Source: Clostridia bacterium (lineage in GTDB: Bacteria > Bacillota > Clostridia > Peptostreptococcales > Acidaminobacteraceae). From it: DNA of 53,126 nt. Every line of letters begins with the position of its first letter. Position 1 is the first letter of the stretch. Positions 35,465 to 44,767 of this stretch are shown in pieces. The position numbers were made by a program, and so were the translations under genes. The stretch lies in contig JAFGTX010000217.1 of the NCBI GenBank assembly GCA_016938815.1, positions 1 to 53,126 on the forward strand, read 5' to 3'. The notes under the pieces are model-generated. The model searched no databases, was not told the origin of the DNA, and worked only from the letters and a program-made list of their open reading frames with translations.

Positions 35465-35497
35465 TTTTAAGCAACGTTTTTATGTTGCTTAAAATTT
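35465..35497 (+). terminator. Hairpin after tRNA-Val
   Basis: TTTTAAGCAAC (35465-35475) pairs perfectly with GTTGCTTAAAA (35484-35494). There is only a short T run after it, so it may terminate weakly or act as a processing site. Confidence 0.55.
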
Positions 35498-35548
35498 GCC
35501 TAAAATTAGGAAATGATTCAAACAAAGTGACGTAACACCACATTATGT

Positions 35549-35625
<77 letters not shown>

Positions 35626-35632
35626 TTTTTAT

Positions 35633-35708
<76 letters not shown>

Positions 35709-35711
35709 AAC

Positions 35712-35745
35712 AAAGGGTTATTTCAGAAATGAAATAACCCTTTTT
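35712..35745 (+). terminator. Terminator after tRNA-Thr
   Basis: AAGGGTTATTTCA (35713-35725) pairs perfectly with TGAAATAACCCTT (35730-35742) around a GAAA loop, with T5. Confidence 0.92.
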
Positions 35746-35860
35746 ACATACCTGAATTTTATGATGAAATGTGAACATTTTTTGAATTTTTTTTGATATG
35801 ATGAGATTAGGCTTAATTATAGTGTATGATGAGTGTATAGCTGGGAAAAGGAATGAAGCG

Positions 35861-37201
35861 ATGCGCGATAAATTTTTACAGACAATTCAAGATCACAATT
35901 TATTGGAAAAAGGTGATGGCATAGTATTAGGGGTTTCGGGCGGTCCGGATTCCATGTGCATGCTCCATCTTTTTTGTTCCATTCGTGAAGCTTGGTCCTT
36001 ATCGCTTTATGCGGTACATTTAAACCACGGTTTCCGAGGTGAGGCTGCCGATGCTGACGCAGACTATGTTGCCGACATGTGTAAAGCTTGGGAAGTGCCA
36101 CTTTTCAGTTATTACACAAAGGTGGAAAGCCTTGCGAAAGAGATGAATACCAGTTTTGAAGACGCAGGTCGAAAAGAGCGTTACCGCTTGTTCTTTGAGG
36201 CACTTGATGCCAATCAGGCCCAAAAAATAGCGGTGGCTCAAAATAAGAATGATCAAGCGGAGACGGTCTTAATGCGTCTCATCCGTGGCGCAGGCATTGA
36301 AGGTTTATCCGGTATTCAGTATGGCCGGGAAGATGGCGTGATTCGACCGCTTTTAGATTGCAGCCGCTCTGAAATTGAAGCTTACTGCGAAAGCCATCAG
36401 ATTCAGCCGCGTATTGATCATACCAACACCGATGTTCAGTATACTCGGAATAAAATCCGATGGGAGATTTTAAAGGGCATGTCGGAAATCAATCCTTCGG
36501 TGATGGACAATCTGGTGAAGACCAGTCAGCTCCTCCGGGATGACAACGCGGTCTTGAACGAATTGACGGAAGCAACCTACCGACAGATTGTCGATGGTCA
36601 GCCAGAGGCGCATTATATATCACTTACGGCATTTAATCAGTTGTCTATTGGTCTTAAAAGGCGCCTGATCAGAAAATGCATTGAAGTCCTACGTGGACAT
36701 TTAATAGATGTTACCTATGACGAAGTTGAAACCATCATTAACTTAGCTATGCGTCAGAGGACGAATAGCAAAAAAAATTATCATGGACTATACTTTGAAA
36801 TATCCTATGATAGATTGCTCATTTATTTGGGTAAAATAAAAGCCGAGGGTGGACTTTTCGAATTGAAGGTTCGAGAAATGACAAGAGAGGAGTTTGATGA
36901 CTATACCCTATCTAATGATGAAGTGGCAGTTGATCAAGAAAAAATAGCGGGCCGATTAAGCCTAAAGTATAGGCAAAGTGGCGATGCGTTTCAGCCTGTA
37001 GGCATGTCGGGCAGTAAAAAAATAAAAGACTTTTTTATCGATGAAAAAGTGCCTAGAGAGCAAAGGGCCAACATACCAATTATTTGGGATGATACCGGTA
37101 TTGTTTGGATTGTTGGATATCGTCAAGATCGGCGGTATCTCGTAGAAGAACGAACTTCAAAAGTATTGATTTTACAATGTATGAAGTTGTTAACACCTTA
37201 G
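35861..37201 (+). CDS. tilS: tRNA(Ile)-lysidine synthetase
   Basis: A protein of about 446 residues that converts the wobble C of tRNA-Ile(CAU) to lysidine, switching its codon from AUG to AUA. The PP-loop VSGGPDSM is near residue 25, HLNHGFRGEAADADA and NKNDQAETVLMRLIRGAG are typical of TilS, and a C-terminal TilS domain (SLKYRQSGDAF, KIKDFFIDEKVP) is present. Start ATG 35861 is chosen from the usual family start and the GGGAAAAGGA before it; upstream in-frame ATGs (35798, 35801) would add 20 unlikely residues. As in Bacillus, ftsH follows, but hpt is absent between them. Confidence 0.93.
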   Translation: MRDKFLQTIQDHNLLEKGDGIVLGVSGGPDSMCMLHLFCSIREAWSLSLYAVHLNHGFRGEAADADADYVADMCKAWEVPLFSYYTKVESLAKEMNTSFEDAGRKERYRLFFEALDANQAQKIAVAQNKNDQAETVLMRLIRGAGIEGLSGIQYGREDGVIRPLLDCSRSEIEAYCESHQIQPRIDHTNTDVQYTRNKIRWEILKGMSEINPSVMDNLVKTSQLLRDDNAVLNELTEATYRQIVDGQPEAHYISLTAFNQLSIGLKRRLIRKCIEVLRGHLIDVTYDEVETIINLAMRQRTNSKKNYHGLYFEISYDRLLIYLGKIKAEGGLFELKVREMTREEFDDYTLSNDEVAVDQEKIAGRLSLKYRQSGDAFQPVGMSGSKKIKDFFIDEKVPREQRANIPIIWDDTGIVWIVGYRQDRRYLVEERTSKVLILQCMKLLTP

Positions 37202-37215
37202 AAGTATGTTACAAT
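37187..37215 (+). promoter_or_regulatory. Promoter of ftsH
   Basis: TTGTTA (37187-37192), a 17-base spacer and TACAAT (37210-37215). It overlaps the end of tilS, so ftsH can be transcribed on its own. Confidence 0.65.
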
Positions 37216-37252
37216 CGAAGAGACTTTAATTGGAATTACGAGGAGGAATCGT

Positions 37253-39367
37253 ATGCGTAAATTCTTTAAAGGCGCTACTTTCTATATATTGATTTTTCTA
37301 ATCATTTTAATGATAGTACAGTTTTATGGAAAGTCGCCGACAGAGATAGTAAAAATTAATGCGACGCAACTGTTGTCAGAAATGAATAATGGTACGGTGA
37401 ATAGTATCAATATTGTTGAAGATGATGCTGTTGTGGGCACCTTACAGAATGGAACAAAATTTGAAACCCATATTCCGGAAATGATGTCGGAACCATATGG
37501 TAACTTTTTGTTTGAAAAAATGAACAGTGGTGAAATTAATATTGAAGGTACACCAGCGGTTAAACCTCCTTGGTTTATTGAGATGTTACCGACAATATTC
37601 CTTATCCTTATCCTTGTGGTCTTCTGGCTGGTATTTATGCAGAATTCTCAGGGTGGCGGTTCGAAAGTTATGTCTTTTGGTAAGAGCAAAGCAAAACTCC
37701 ATAAAGATGAAGATGGCAAAAAAATCATGTTTTCAGATGTTGCAGGTTTAAAAGAGGAAAAAGAAGAGCTTTGGGAAGTGGTGGATTTTCTTAAAGCGCC
37801 CAAAAAATATATGGACTTAGGTGCTAGGATACCGAAGGGTATTTTGATGGTGGGTCCTCCGGGAACGGGTAAGACTTACTTGACCCGTGCTATTGCTGGC
37901 GAGGCAGGCGTACCGTTTTTCAGCATCAGTGGTTCTGATTTTGTTGAAATGTTTGTCGGTGTCGGTGCATCGCGTGTAAGGGATTTATTTGACAATGCTA
38001 AAAAGAATGCACCATGTATCGTATTTATTGATGAGATCGATGCGGTTGGTCGTAAAAGAGGTGCAGGACTTGGCGGCGGACACGATGAAAGAGAACAAAC
38101 CTTAAATCAATTGCTTGTTGAAATGGATGGTTTTAGCGATAATGAAGGCATTATCATGATTGCGGCAACCAATAGACCGGATATTTTAGACCCTGCGATT
38201 TTGAGGCCAGGACGTTTTGATAGACAAATTACTGTAGGGCTTCCTGATATCAAGGAAAGAGAAGATATTCTTCGTGTACATGCTAGAAATAAACCTATTG
38301 ATGAAGATGTGGATTTTAAAGTTTTGGCAAGAAGTACACCAGGCTTTACACCAGCGGATTTAGAAAATTTACTTAATGAATCAGCTTTGCTTTCGGCTAG
38401 AAGAAGAGATCCAGTGATTCATATGGAGACGATTAAAGAAGCCACAATAAAGGTTATCGGTGGTGTAGAAAAGAAAAGTCGTGTAATCAGTGAAAAAGAA
38501 AGAAGATTAACGGCATATCACGAAGGTGGGCATGCGGTACTTGCTTATCTTTTACCGGAAATGGATCCGGTACATCAAGTAACGATTATTCCAAGAGGGC
38601 GTGCTGGTGGCTTTACAATGCAACTCCCTACTGAAGATAGAAGTTATGCGACTAAAAAATCAATGGAGAGAGAATTGATTGTCCTTTTAGGTGGTCGTAT
38701 TGCAGAGAAATTGATTTTACATGATATTAGTACAGGTGCTCAGAATGACTTGAGCCGTGTTTCTAAAATTGCGAAAGCGATGATTACAAAATATGCTATG
38801 AGTGAAAATTTAAGTTCTATGACCTATGGTAGCCAAGAAGAGGTTTTCATTGGTCGTGACATGACAACTCAAAGGGATCATTCTGAACAGGTTGCTGCTG
38901 AAATTGATAGAGAAGTTAGACGTATTGTTGATGATGCTTACGACAAAGCAATGACTTTGTTAGAGGAAAATCAAGATAAACTCCATTTGATTGCGGAGGC
39001 GTTACTTGAGCATGAAACCATTCATGGGGAAGAGTTTTATGTGCTTATGAATGAAGGTAAAGCTGCATTTGATGAGAAGATAACTGAATTTGAGCAGAAA
39101 CGTGAAGAAGAGCGTAAGAAAATTGAAGCGCGTCGAGTAGCTGAAAATCAAAAAGAGCAGGCTAGAGAGGAAGCGGAAAAAAGGGCTTTTGAAGCTTTGA
39201 TGAAGGCGAGATCGGAAGCGGTTGCACATAAGCACGAAAAGCATGAAGCGGCTGCAGAAGAAACTGAGATAAAGCCTCAAGAAGCACCGGTGTCAGAAGC
39301 ATCGGAATCTTCTGAAGAGCAAATTCAAGAGGAAGCATCGTCTGAAGAGACGAAAGAGAATAAATAA
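37253..39367 (+). CDS. ftsH: ATP-dependent zinc metalloprotease FtsH
   Basis: A 704-residue membrane AAA+ protease that degrades misfolded or regulatory proteins. Two membrane segments (about 7-24 and 103-124) flank an external domain. The AAA+ module has Walker A GPPGTGKT and Walker [11 protein letters not shown], with [21 protein letters not shown]. The zinc site is HEGGH at residues 423-427 (HEAGH in most homologues). A C-terminal extension of about 100 residues forms a charged coiled coil and then a Glu/Ser-rich tail. AGGAGGA precedes ATG 37253 and a strong terminator follows. Confidence 0.96.
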   Translation: MRKFFKGATFYILIFLIILMIVQFYGKSPTEIVKINATQLLSEMNNGTVNSINIVEDDAVVGTLQNGTKFETHIPEMMSEPYGNFLFEKMNSGEINIEGTPAVKPPWFIEMLPTIFLILILVVFWLVFMQNSQGGGSKVMSFGKSKAKLHKDEDGKKIMFSDVAGLKEEKEELWEVVDFLKAPKKYMDLGARIPKGILMVGPPGTGKTYLTRAIAGEAGVPFFSISGSDFVEMFVGVGASRVRDLFDNAKKNAPCIVFIDEIDAVGRKRGAGLGGGHDEREQTLNQLLVEMDGFSDNEGIIMIAATNRPDILDPAILRPGRFDRQITVGLPDIKEREDILRVHARNKPIDEDVDFKVLARSTPGFTPADLENLLNESALLSARRRDPVIHMETIKEATIKVIGGVEKKSRVISEKERRLTAYHEGGHAVLAYLLPEMDPVHQVTIIPRGRAGGFTMQLPTEDRSYATKKSMERELIVLLGGRIAEKLILHDISTGAQNDLSRVSKIAKAMITKYAMSENLSSMTYGSQEEVFIGRDMTTQRDHSEQVAAEIDREVRRIVDDAYDKAMTLLEENQDKLHLIAEALLEHETIHGEEFYVLMNEGKAAFDEKITEFEQKREEERKKIEARRVAENQKEQAREEAEKRAFEALMKARSEAVAHKHEKHEAAAEETEIKPQEAPVSEASESSEEQIQEEASSEETKENK

Positions 39368-39370
39368 AAT

Positions 39371-39393
39371 GGCCCCCAATGGGGGCTTTTTTT
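39371..39393 (+). terminator. Terminator after ftsH
   Basis: GCCCCC (39372-39377) pairs with GGGGGC (39381-39386) around AAT, with T7. The T run passes directly into the AGGAGG ribosome site of the next gene, so readthrough is needed if that gene has no promoter of its own. Confidence 0.9.
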
Positions 39394-39406
39394 AGGAGGT
39401 CATGGA

Positions 39407-39796
39407 ATGGAGTTTAATTTAAGAGTAGGTTCAACAACGATTTCGGAGAAAGTGGTCAAAGAGGCGGATACGGCAGCTGCTTTTGGTAGTGGTGATATTT
39501 TAGTCTTTGCAACACCGATGATGATTGGTCTTATGGAAAATGCGGCACTCAATGACGCGCTCAAGCAATTGCCTGAAGGCTATTCGACGGTTGGTACTTT
39601 TGTTAACGTGAAACATATGGCTGCGACACCAATGGGCATGACAGTAAGGGCAGAAGCGGAACTGATCGAAGTGGATGGCAAGAAATTAACTTATAAGGTA
39701 ACGGCATACGATGAAAAGGACAAAATCGGAGAAGGTACGCATGGCCGTTATATCATCCATGGCGAGAGCTTCTTGAAAAAAGTGGAATCCAAATAA
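39407..39796 (+). CDS. Hot-dog fold thioesterase (FlK-like)
   Basis: A 129-residue hot-dog protein similar to fluoroacetyl-CoA thioesterase FlK. The TP-MMIGLMENAALNDAL segment, with Thr and Glu in the FlK catalytic positions, and HMAATPMGMTVRAEAEL with the His, match the family. Relatives hydrolyse small acyl-CoAs. The substrate here is unknown; its place beside the C4/propionate genes makes a short acyl-CoA likely, but that is inference. The ribosome site AGGAGG lies right after the ftsH terminator T run, and no separate promoter is evident. Confidence 0.82.
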   Translation: MEFNLRVGSTTISEKVVKEADTAAAFGSGDILVFATPMMIGLMENAALNDALKQLPEGYSTVGTFVNVKHMAATPMGMTVRAEAELIEVDGKKLTYKVTAYDEKDKIGEGTHGRYIIHGESFLKKVESK

Positions 39797-39814
39797 AAAG
39801 AAATGGAATATCTG

Positions 39815-39843
39815 TTGACATTAAAACGAATACAACATATAAC
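39815..39843 (+). promoter_or_regulatory. Promoter of the fumarase/malic enzyme operon
   Basis: TTGACA (39815-39820), a 17-base spacer and TATAAC (39838-39843). Transcription should start near 39850, leaving a leader of about 95 bases that contains a long hairpin. Confidence 0.75.
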
Positions 39844-39880
39844 TTGTATGAGTGCATTATTCACAGATGTTATTTAAACT

Positions 39881-39908
39881 AAAAGTATAGTGCTTGCACT
39901 ATACTTTT
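39881..39908. promoter_or_regulatory. 28-bp perfect inverted repeat in the fumarase leader (attenuator or operator)
   Basis: AAAAGTATAGTGC (39881-39893) and GCACTATACTTTT (39896-39908) form a perfect 13-bp stem with a TT centre, ending in TTTTCT. It lies between the promoter and the ribosome site, so it could act as an RNA terminator/attenuator or as a DNA operator. Part of the arm recurs as GTATGAGTGCA at 39846-39856, over the presumed +1. Confidence 0.65.
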
Positions 39909-39943
39909 CTATTAGTTGTAGAACTTATTTTAGGAGGGTGTGT

Positions 39944-40786
39944 ATGAGAACAATCGACGTAGGGGACGTCATAGAGATTGTCGCAGAAATGGTCAAAGAA
40001 ATAAACTATCATCTGCCTGAGGATGTTTACCATCGGTTAGAGGCAATGGGGCCATTGGAATCGTCGCTGACTGGGAAACATATTTTAAGGGAATTGTTAA
40101 AAAACGCAGACCTGGCATCCCAAAAGGAAGTGCCTATTTGTCAGGACACAGGTATGGTTGTGGCTTTCGTGGAAGTGGGTCAAGAGGTTAAATTAGAGGG
40201 TGGTTTGCTCACAGATGCCATCAATGCCGGCGTTAGAAAAGGCTATGAGGAAGGCTTTCTTAGAAAATCTGTGGTGGGCAATCCGCTTGAACGTGTGAAT
40301 ACCAAGGACAATACACCAGCTATCATCTATTACGACTTGGTAGAAGGCGATCAGATAAAAATCGAACTGGGCGCTAAAGGTTTTGGTAGTGAAAATATGA
40401 GTCGAAGCAAAATGCTCAAGCCATCGGATGGTCGCGCAGGTGTCATCGACTTTGTTAAAGAGACTGTGTCGCTCGCTGGACCCAACCCTTGTCCGCCGAT
40501 TGTTGTCGGCGTGGGTATTGGCGGCACGCTGGATAAGGCTGCGCAAATTGCCAAGAAGGCTTTGCTGCGTCCGATTGGTCAACATCACAGTGAAGCTTCA
40601 GTGATCTTGCTGGAAGAAGAACTGCTGGAGGGCATCAACAAACTGGGTATTGGTCCACAAGGTCTGGGAGGTAATACCACCGCCCTGTGGGTAAATGTGG
40701 AGATGTACCCGACCCATATTGCTGGTCTGCCGGTTGTCGTCAACATCAATTGCCATGCTTCAAGGCATGCAAAGCGTGTGATATAG
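39944..40786 (+). CDS. Fumarate hydratase (class I) alpha subunit
   Basis: A 280-residue N-terminal-type subunit of the oxygen-sensitive [4Fe-4S] fumarase (or L-tartrate dehydratase family), which hydrates fumarate to malate. Cysteines for the cluster are seen in PICQDTGMV, GPNPCPPIVVGVG and NINCHASRH. GSENMSRSKML is also conserved. ATG 39944 is chosen because TAGGAGGGTG precedes it. The beta subunit gene follows 12 bases on and malic enzyme after that, which favours fumarase over tartrate dehydratase. The oxygen-sensitive form fits an anaerobe. Confidence 0.9.
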   Translation: MRTIDVGDVIEIVAEMVKEINYHLPEDVYHRLEAMGPLESSLTGKHILRELLKNADLASQKEVPICQDTGMVVAFVEVGQEVKLEGGLLTDAINAGVRKGYEEGFLRKSVVGNPLERVNTKDNTPAIIYYDLVEGDQIKIELGAKGFGSENMSRSKMLKPSDGRAGVIDFVKETVSLAGPNPCPPIVVGVGIGGTLDKAAQIAKKALLRPIGQHHSEASVILLEEELLEGINKLGIGPQGLGGNTTALWVNVEMYPTHIAGLPVVVNINCHASRHAKRVI

Positions 40787-40798
40787 GAGGATGCAGAG

Positions 40799-41356
40799 AT
40801 GAGTGAAATAAAGCGAATCAATTTACCCCTAACTGATGAGGTGGTACGTTCTCTGAAAGCTGGGGATAACGTCTTGCTTTCCGGTGAATTATACACAGGA
40901 CGTGATGCGGCGCACAAGCGACTGATTGAGGCGATTGACGCCAATCAAGCCTTGCCGCTACCCATTGAACATCAAACGATTTATTATGTGGGTCCAGCGC
41001 CAGCTAAACCGGGCGAGGTAATCGGATCAGCAGGTCCGACGACCAGTTATAGAATGGATGATTTGACCTTGCCGCTTCTGGAAAGAGGCTTGAAGGGCAT
41101 GATCGGTAAGGGTGAGCGTGCTGAAAAGGTCATTGAGGGCATGAAAAAATACGGTGCGGTCTACTTTGCAGCTATTGGCGGTGCGGGTGCGCTGATTGCA
41201 AGTACCATTATAAAGAAGGAAGTTATTGCTTATGAAGATCTTGGCGCAGAAGCCATTCACAGATTGGTGGTCAAGGATTTTCCGGCAATCGTTGTGATCG
41301 ACAGCGAGGGCAATAATTTATATAGAACAGAGCGAGAAAAATACAAAGGAGAATAG
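40799..41356 (+). CDS. Fumarate hydratase (class I) beta subunit
   Basis: A 185-residue C-terminal-type subunit. YVGPAPAKPGEVIGSAGPTTSYRMD is the substrate-binding signature, and KYGAVYFAAIGGAGALIA with the C-terminal EDLGAEAIHRL are typical. It pairs with the alpha subunit encoded 12 bases upstream to form the active enzyme. AGGAGG before ATG 40799 is strong. The malic enzyme gene starts six bases after the stop. Confidence 0.92.
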   Translation: MSEIKRINLPLTDEVVRSLKAGDNVLLSGELYTGRDAAHKRLIEAIDANQALPLPIEHQTIYYVGPAPAKPGEVIGSAGPTTSYRMDDLTLPLLERGLKGMIGKGERAEKVIEGMKKYGAVYFAAIGGAGALIASTIIKKEVIAYEDLGAEAIHRLVVKDFPAIVVIDSEGNNLYRTEREKYKGE

Positions 41357-41362
41357 AGAGAC

Positions 41363-42538
41363 ATGGATTACAATAAATTAGCGTTGGAAATGCACGAAAA
41401 GCATGTGGGCAAAATTGCGATTGCCTCAAAGGTGAGTGTAGAGAATAAGGACGACTTGTCTACAGCTTATACACCAGGGGTGGCTGAACCTTGTCGAAAG
41501 ATTGCTGAAAATAAGGATGATGTCTATAAATATACGGCAAAGGGCAATCTGGTAGCAGTTGTGTCGGACGGTACAGCTGTACTTGGACTAGGTGATATCG
41601 GTCCTGAAGCGGCCATGCCTGTCATGGAAGGTAAAGCGGTGCTTTTCAAAGCCTTTGGCGATGTAGACGCCTTTCCAATCTGTCTTGCAACAAAAGAAGT
41701 AGATGAGATTGTCGAAACGGTTATACGCCTAGCGCCGACTTTTGGCGGTATCAATTTAGAGGACATTTCTGCGCCACGTTGTTTTGAAATCGAGCGTAAA
41801 TTAAAAGAAGCACTGGATATTCCTGTTTTTCATGACGATCAGCATGGTACGGCGATTGTCGTTGCGGCAGGCCTAATCAATGCACTGAAATTACTGGACA
41901 AGAAGTTCGAAGACATAGAAGTCGTCATCAATGGGCCGGGTTCTGCAGGTATTGCCATCGGTAAATTACTATTGAACCTGGGTGTGAAGAATCTGATCTT
42001 CTGTGGTCTGAACGGTGCTCTTTCTGAAGAGGATGACACTTTGAATCCAGTGCAACGTGACATGCTGAAAGTAACAAATAAGCATAATGAGAAGGGCTTA
42101 CTGGCAGATGTACTAAAGGGTAAGGACGTCTTCATCGGCGTTTCTGCACCGGGTATCGTCACTTCGGAAATGATTGCGACAATGAACAAGGATGCCATCG
42201 TTTTTGCCATGGCCAACCCAACACCTGAAATCATGCCTGAAGAAGCAAAAAAAGGCGGCGCACGAATTATTGGTACCGGTCGATCGGATTTTCCTAACCA
42301 AATCAATAACGTTTTAGCATTTCCTGGGATTTTTAGGGGTGCGTTGGATGTTCGTGCCAGTGATATAAATGAGGAGATGAAAATCGCAGCGGCGTATGCC
42401 ATCGCGGAAACAATTTCCAAAAATGAGATAAATGAGGACAACATTATCCCTAAGGCTTTTGACAGAAGAATTGCAAAAAATGTGGCTGAAGCCGTTAAAA
42501 AAGCTGCGTTTGCAAGTGGAGTTGCAAGAAAAGAGTAG
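41363..42538 (+). CDS. NAD(P)-dependent malic enzyme
   Basis: A 391-residue short-form bacterial malic enzyme, interconverting malate and pyruvate + CO2. AYTPGVAEPCRKIA holds the catalytic Tyr, GINLEDISAPRCFEIERKL and HDDQHGTAIVV the metal and substrate residues, and VINGPGSAGIAIGKLLLNLG the NAD-binding motif. It lacks the phosphotransacetylase-like C-terminal domain of MaeB. As third gene of the fum operon it completes a fumarate-malate-pyruvate route, usable in either direction depending on redox state. AGAGA before ATG is a weak ribosome site, so it may rely on coupling. Confidence 0.94.
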   Translation: MDYNKLALEMHEKHVGKIAIASKVSVENKDDLSTAYTPGVAEPCRKIAENKDDVYKYTAKGNLVAVVSDGTAVLGLGDIGPEAAMPVMEGKAVLFKAFGDVDAFPICLATKEVDEIVETVIRLAPTFGGINLEDISAPRCFEIERKLKEALDIPVFHDDQHGTAIVVAAGLINALKLLDKKFEDIEVVINGPGSAGIAIGKLLLNLGVKNLIFCGLNGALSEEDDTLNPVQRDMLKVTNKHNEKGLLADVLKGKDVFIGVSAPGIVTSEMIATMNKDAIVFAMANPTPEIMPEEAKKGGARIIGTGRSDFPNQINNVLAFPGIFRGALDVRASDINEEMKIAAAYAIAETISKNEINEDNIIPKAFDRRIAKNVAEAVKKAAFASGVARKE

Positions 42539-42559
42539 AAAACTTGCAGATTGTTTTGA

Positions 42560-42579
42560 AAAGTATACAATTATACTTT
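42560..42579. promoter_or_regulatory. Palindrome upstream of the methylmalonyl-CoA mutase operon
   Basis: AAAGTATA-CAAT-TATACTTT is a perfect 8-bp inverted repeat just after the malic enzyme gene and about 35 bases before the presumed -10 of the mutase operon. The half-site AAAGTATA is the same as in the fumarase-leader repeat. Being all A-T, it would be a weak RNA hairpin, so a protein site is more likely. Confidence 0.4.
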
Positions 42580-42609
42580 GTCCAAAAAGCTAGGAATTTT
42601 CAGGTTTTG

Positions 42610-42618
42610 TGTTATCCT
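42610..42618 (+). promoter_or_regulatory. Extended -10 promoter of the mutase operon
   Basis: TGTTATCCT fits TGnTATnnT. The -35 region is poor. It is 39 bases before GTG 42657. Confidence 0.45.
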
Positions 42619-42656
42619 ATAGTGGGTACTACGAGGATTTTTAAGGAGGAAAACTG

Positions 42657-44333
42657 GTGTATACAAAAGAAAAGATGACTCAATTAGAAGAGAAAGTTAA
42701 TGAGTTCGAAACAAAGACAAAAGCAACCTTATCAAAACATCCTGAAAGACATGAAACATTCTTTACGGGATCAGGAGATGAAATCAATAGATTATACTCT
42801 CCTGTGGACATTCAAGACGTAGATTATATGAATGATATTGGTCTACCTGGACAATTCCCTTACACAAGGGGTGTTCAACCAACAATGTACAGAGGTCGTC
42901 TTTGGACGATGAGAATGTATGCTGGTTTCGCAACGGCAGAAGAATCAAACCAACGTTACAAGTTCTTGGTAGAACAAGGATCAAGCGGATTATCTGTTGC
43001 TTTCGACTTACCGACTCAAATTGGATACGATTCAGACCATCCATTGTCAGAAGGTGAAGTGGGAAAAGTAGGTGTTGCGATTGACTCTTTGGCGGATATG
43101 GAAGTATTGTTTGATGGTATTCCGCTAGATAAAGTAAGTACATCCATGACAATTAACGCACCAGCATCGGTATTACTTGCAATGTACATTGCGGTTGCTG
43201 AAAAGCAAGGTGTTAGCTCAGATAAATTAAGAGGAACGATTCAAAATGATATTTTGAAAGAGTACATTGCTAGAGGGACTTACATTTTCCCGACAGAGCC
43301 ATCAATGAGACTGATTACAAATATCTTTGAATACTGTTCAAAAGACGTACCACTTTGGAATACAATTAGTATTTCAGGTTACCACATTAGAGAAGCGGGT
43401 TCAACGGCAGCTCAAGAAGTTGGTTTTACACTAGCTGATGGTATTGCTTATGTTGATGCAGCCATTGCAGCGGGTCTTGATGTAGATACATTCGCACCGA
43501 GATTATCTTTCTTCTTCAATGCGCACAACGACTTGTTAGAAGAAGTTGCTAAGTACAGAGCCGCTAGACGTCTTTGGGCAAAAATCATGAAAGAAAGATT
43601 TGGTGCTAAGAGTTCAAAATCTATGGCACTTAAATTCCATACACAAACAGGTGGTTCGACATTGACGGCACAACAACCTGAAAACAACATCGTACGTGTT
43701 GCCATCCAAACACTTGCGGCGGTACTTGGTGGTACACAATCTCTTCATACAAATTCTAAAGATGAGGCGCTTGCCTTACCGACTGAAGACTCTGTAAGAG
43801 TAGCTTTAAGAACACAACAAATCGTGGGTTATGAAAGTGGTGTTACAAACACAATCGATCCACTTGCAGGTTCTTACTACATTGAAGCAAAAACAAACCA
43901 AATCGAAGAAGACGCAATGGCTTACATTAAGAAAATTGACGATTTGGGCGGCGCACCAAAAGCAATCGACAAAGGTTATATTCAACAAGAAATTATGGAT
44001 GCAGCTTATAACTACCAAAAAGAAGTTGAAACTGGCGAGAGAATCGTTGTTGGTATGAATAAATTCCAAATTGAAGAAGAAGCACCTAAGGGCTTATTAA
44101 GAGTAGACCCAGCAGTAGGTGAAAGACAAAAACAAAAAATTGTAGACCTTAAAGCGAAAAGAGAGCAGGCTAAAGTTGATGAGACATTAGTGGCCCTTAA
44201 AGCAGCTTGTGAAGGTACTGAAAACGTTATGCCATTCATTTTGGACGCAGTTAGAGCTTACGCGACACTTGGAGAAATCTGTGGCGTCATGAGAGAAGTA
44301 TTCGGCGAATATCAACAATCGGTTATTTTGTAA
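42657..44333 (+). CDS. Methylmalonyl-CoA mutase, catalytic (large) subunit
   Basis: A 558-residue TIM-barrel subunit without the B12 domain, which is encoded by the next gene, as in archaeal-type split mutases. It isomerises (R)-methylmalonyl-CoA and succinyl-CoA with adenosylcobalamin. Tyr88 (RMYAGF) and Arg218 (EPSMRL) match the residues that select methylmalonyl-CoA; isobutyryl-CoA mutase has Phe and Gln there. Start is GTG 42657 with AAGGAGGA six bases before. Codons are strongly biased toward AGA and A/T-ending forms, suggesting high expression. The operon continues with the B12 subunit and MeaB. Confidence 0.95.
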   Translation: MYTKEKMTQLEEKVNEFETKTKATLSKHPERHETFFTGSGDEINRLYSPVDIQDVDYMNDIGLPGQFPYTRGVQPTMYRGRLWTMRMYAGFATAEESNQRYKFLVEQGSSGLSVAFDLPTQIGYDSDHPLSEGEVGKVGVAIDSLADMEVLFDGIPLDKVSTSMTINAPASVLLAMYIAVAEKQGVSSDKLRGTIQNDILKEYIARGTYIFPTEPSMRLITNIFEYCSKDVPLWNTISISGYHIREAGSTAAQEVGFTLADGIAYVDAAIAAGLDVDTFAPRLSFFFNAHNDLLEEVAKYRAARRLWAKIMKERFGAKSSKSMALKFHTQTGGSTLTAQQPENNIVRVAIQTLAAVLGGTQSLHTNSKDEALALPTEDSVRVALRTQQIVGYESGVTNTIDPLAGSYYIEAKTNQIEEDAMAYIKKIDDLGGAPKAIDKGYIQQEIMDAAYNYQKEVETGERIVVGMNKFQIEEEAPKGLLRVDPAVGERQKQKIVDLKAKREQAKVDETLVALKAACEGTENVMPFILDAVRAYATLGEICGVMREVFGEYQQSVIL

Positions 44334-44352
44334 GTTAAGGAGGATTTAAGTG

Positions 44353-44745
44353 ATGGATAGACCTATTAGAGTGCTTGTAGCCAAGCCAGGTTTAGATGGA
44401 CATGATAGAGGTGCAAAGGTTATAGCAAGAGCACTTAGAGATGCAGGTATGGAAGTTATTTATACTGGACTTAGACAAACACCTGAGCAAATCGTCAATG
44501 CAGCGATTCAAGAAGATGTTGACTGTGTTGCGATCAGTATATTATCAGGTGCACACAATACCTTGTTGCCAAAAGTCGTAGCGCTATTGAAACAAGAGAA
44601 TGCAGAAGATATTCTTGTTGTTGGTGGTGGCGTTATTCCTGATGAAGACATTCCTTTCTTGAAAGAGAGTGGTATCTCAGAAGTATTTACACCTGGAACA
44701 CCTACAGAAGTGACAATTAATTACATTAGAGAACATGTAAAATAG
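44353..44745 (+). CDS. Methylmalonyl-CoA mutase, B12-binding (small) subunit
   Basis: A 130-residue cobalamin-binding domain. [15 protein letters not shown] contains the DxHxxG motif whose His ligates cobalt, and [11 protein letters not shown] and [12 protein letters not shown] complete the Rossmann-like fold. It joins the catalytic subunit encoded 19 bases upstream. ATG 44353 is preferred; GTG 44350 is also possible. AAGGAGGA at 44338 serves both. Confidence 0.95.
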   Translation: MDRPIRVLVAKPGLDGHDRGAKVIARALRDAGMEVIYTGLRQTPEQIVNAAIQEDVDCVAISILSGAHNTLLPKVVALLKQENAEDILVVGGGVIPDEDIPFLKESGISEVFTPGTPTEVTINYIREHVK

Positions 44746-44767
44746 ATTTAGATAAGGCGGTGACAGT

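Noticed and set aside
41839-42570. A 243-codon open frame on the minus strand across the malic enzyme gene
   Set aside because: It is antisense to a clear malic enzyme gene, its translation has repeated Ser/Ala/Ile-rich low-complexity character, and it has no ribosome site. It is a by-product of codon bias.
42657-44745. Isobutyryl-CoA or ethylmalonyl-CoA mutase instead of methylmalonyl-CoA mutase
   Set aside because: Tyr88 and Arg218 match the methylmalonyl-CoA enzyme, and epimerase, MeaB and decarboxylase genes are adjacent.
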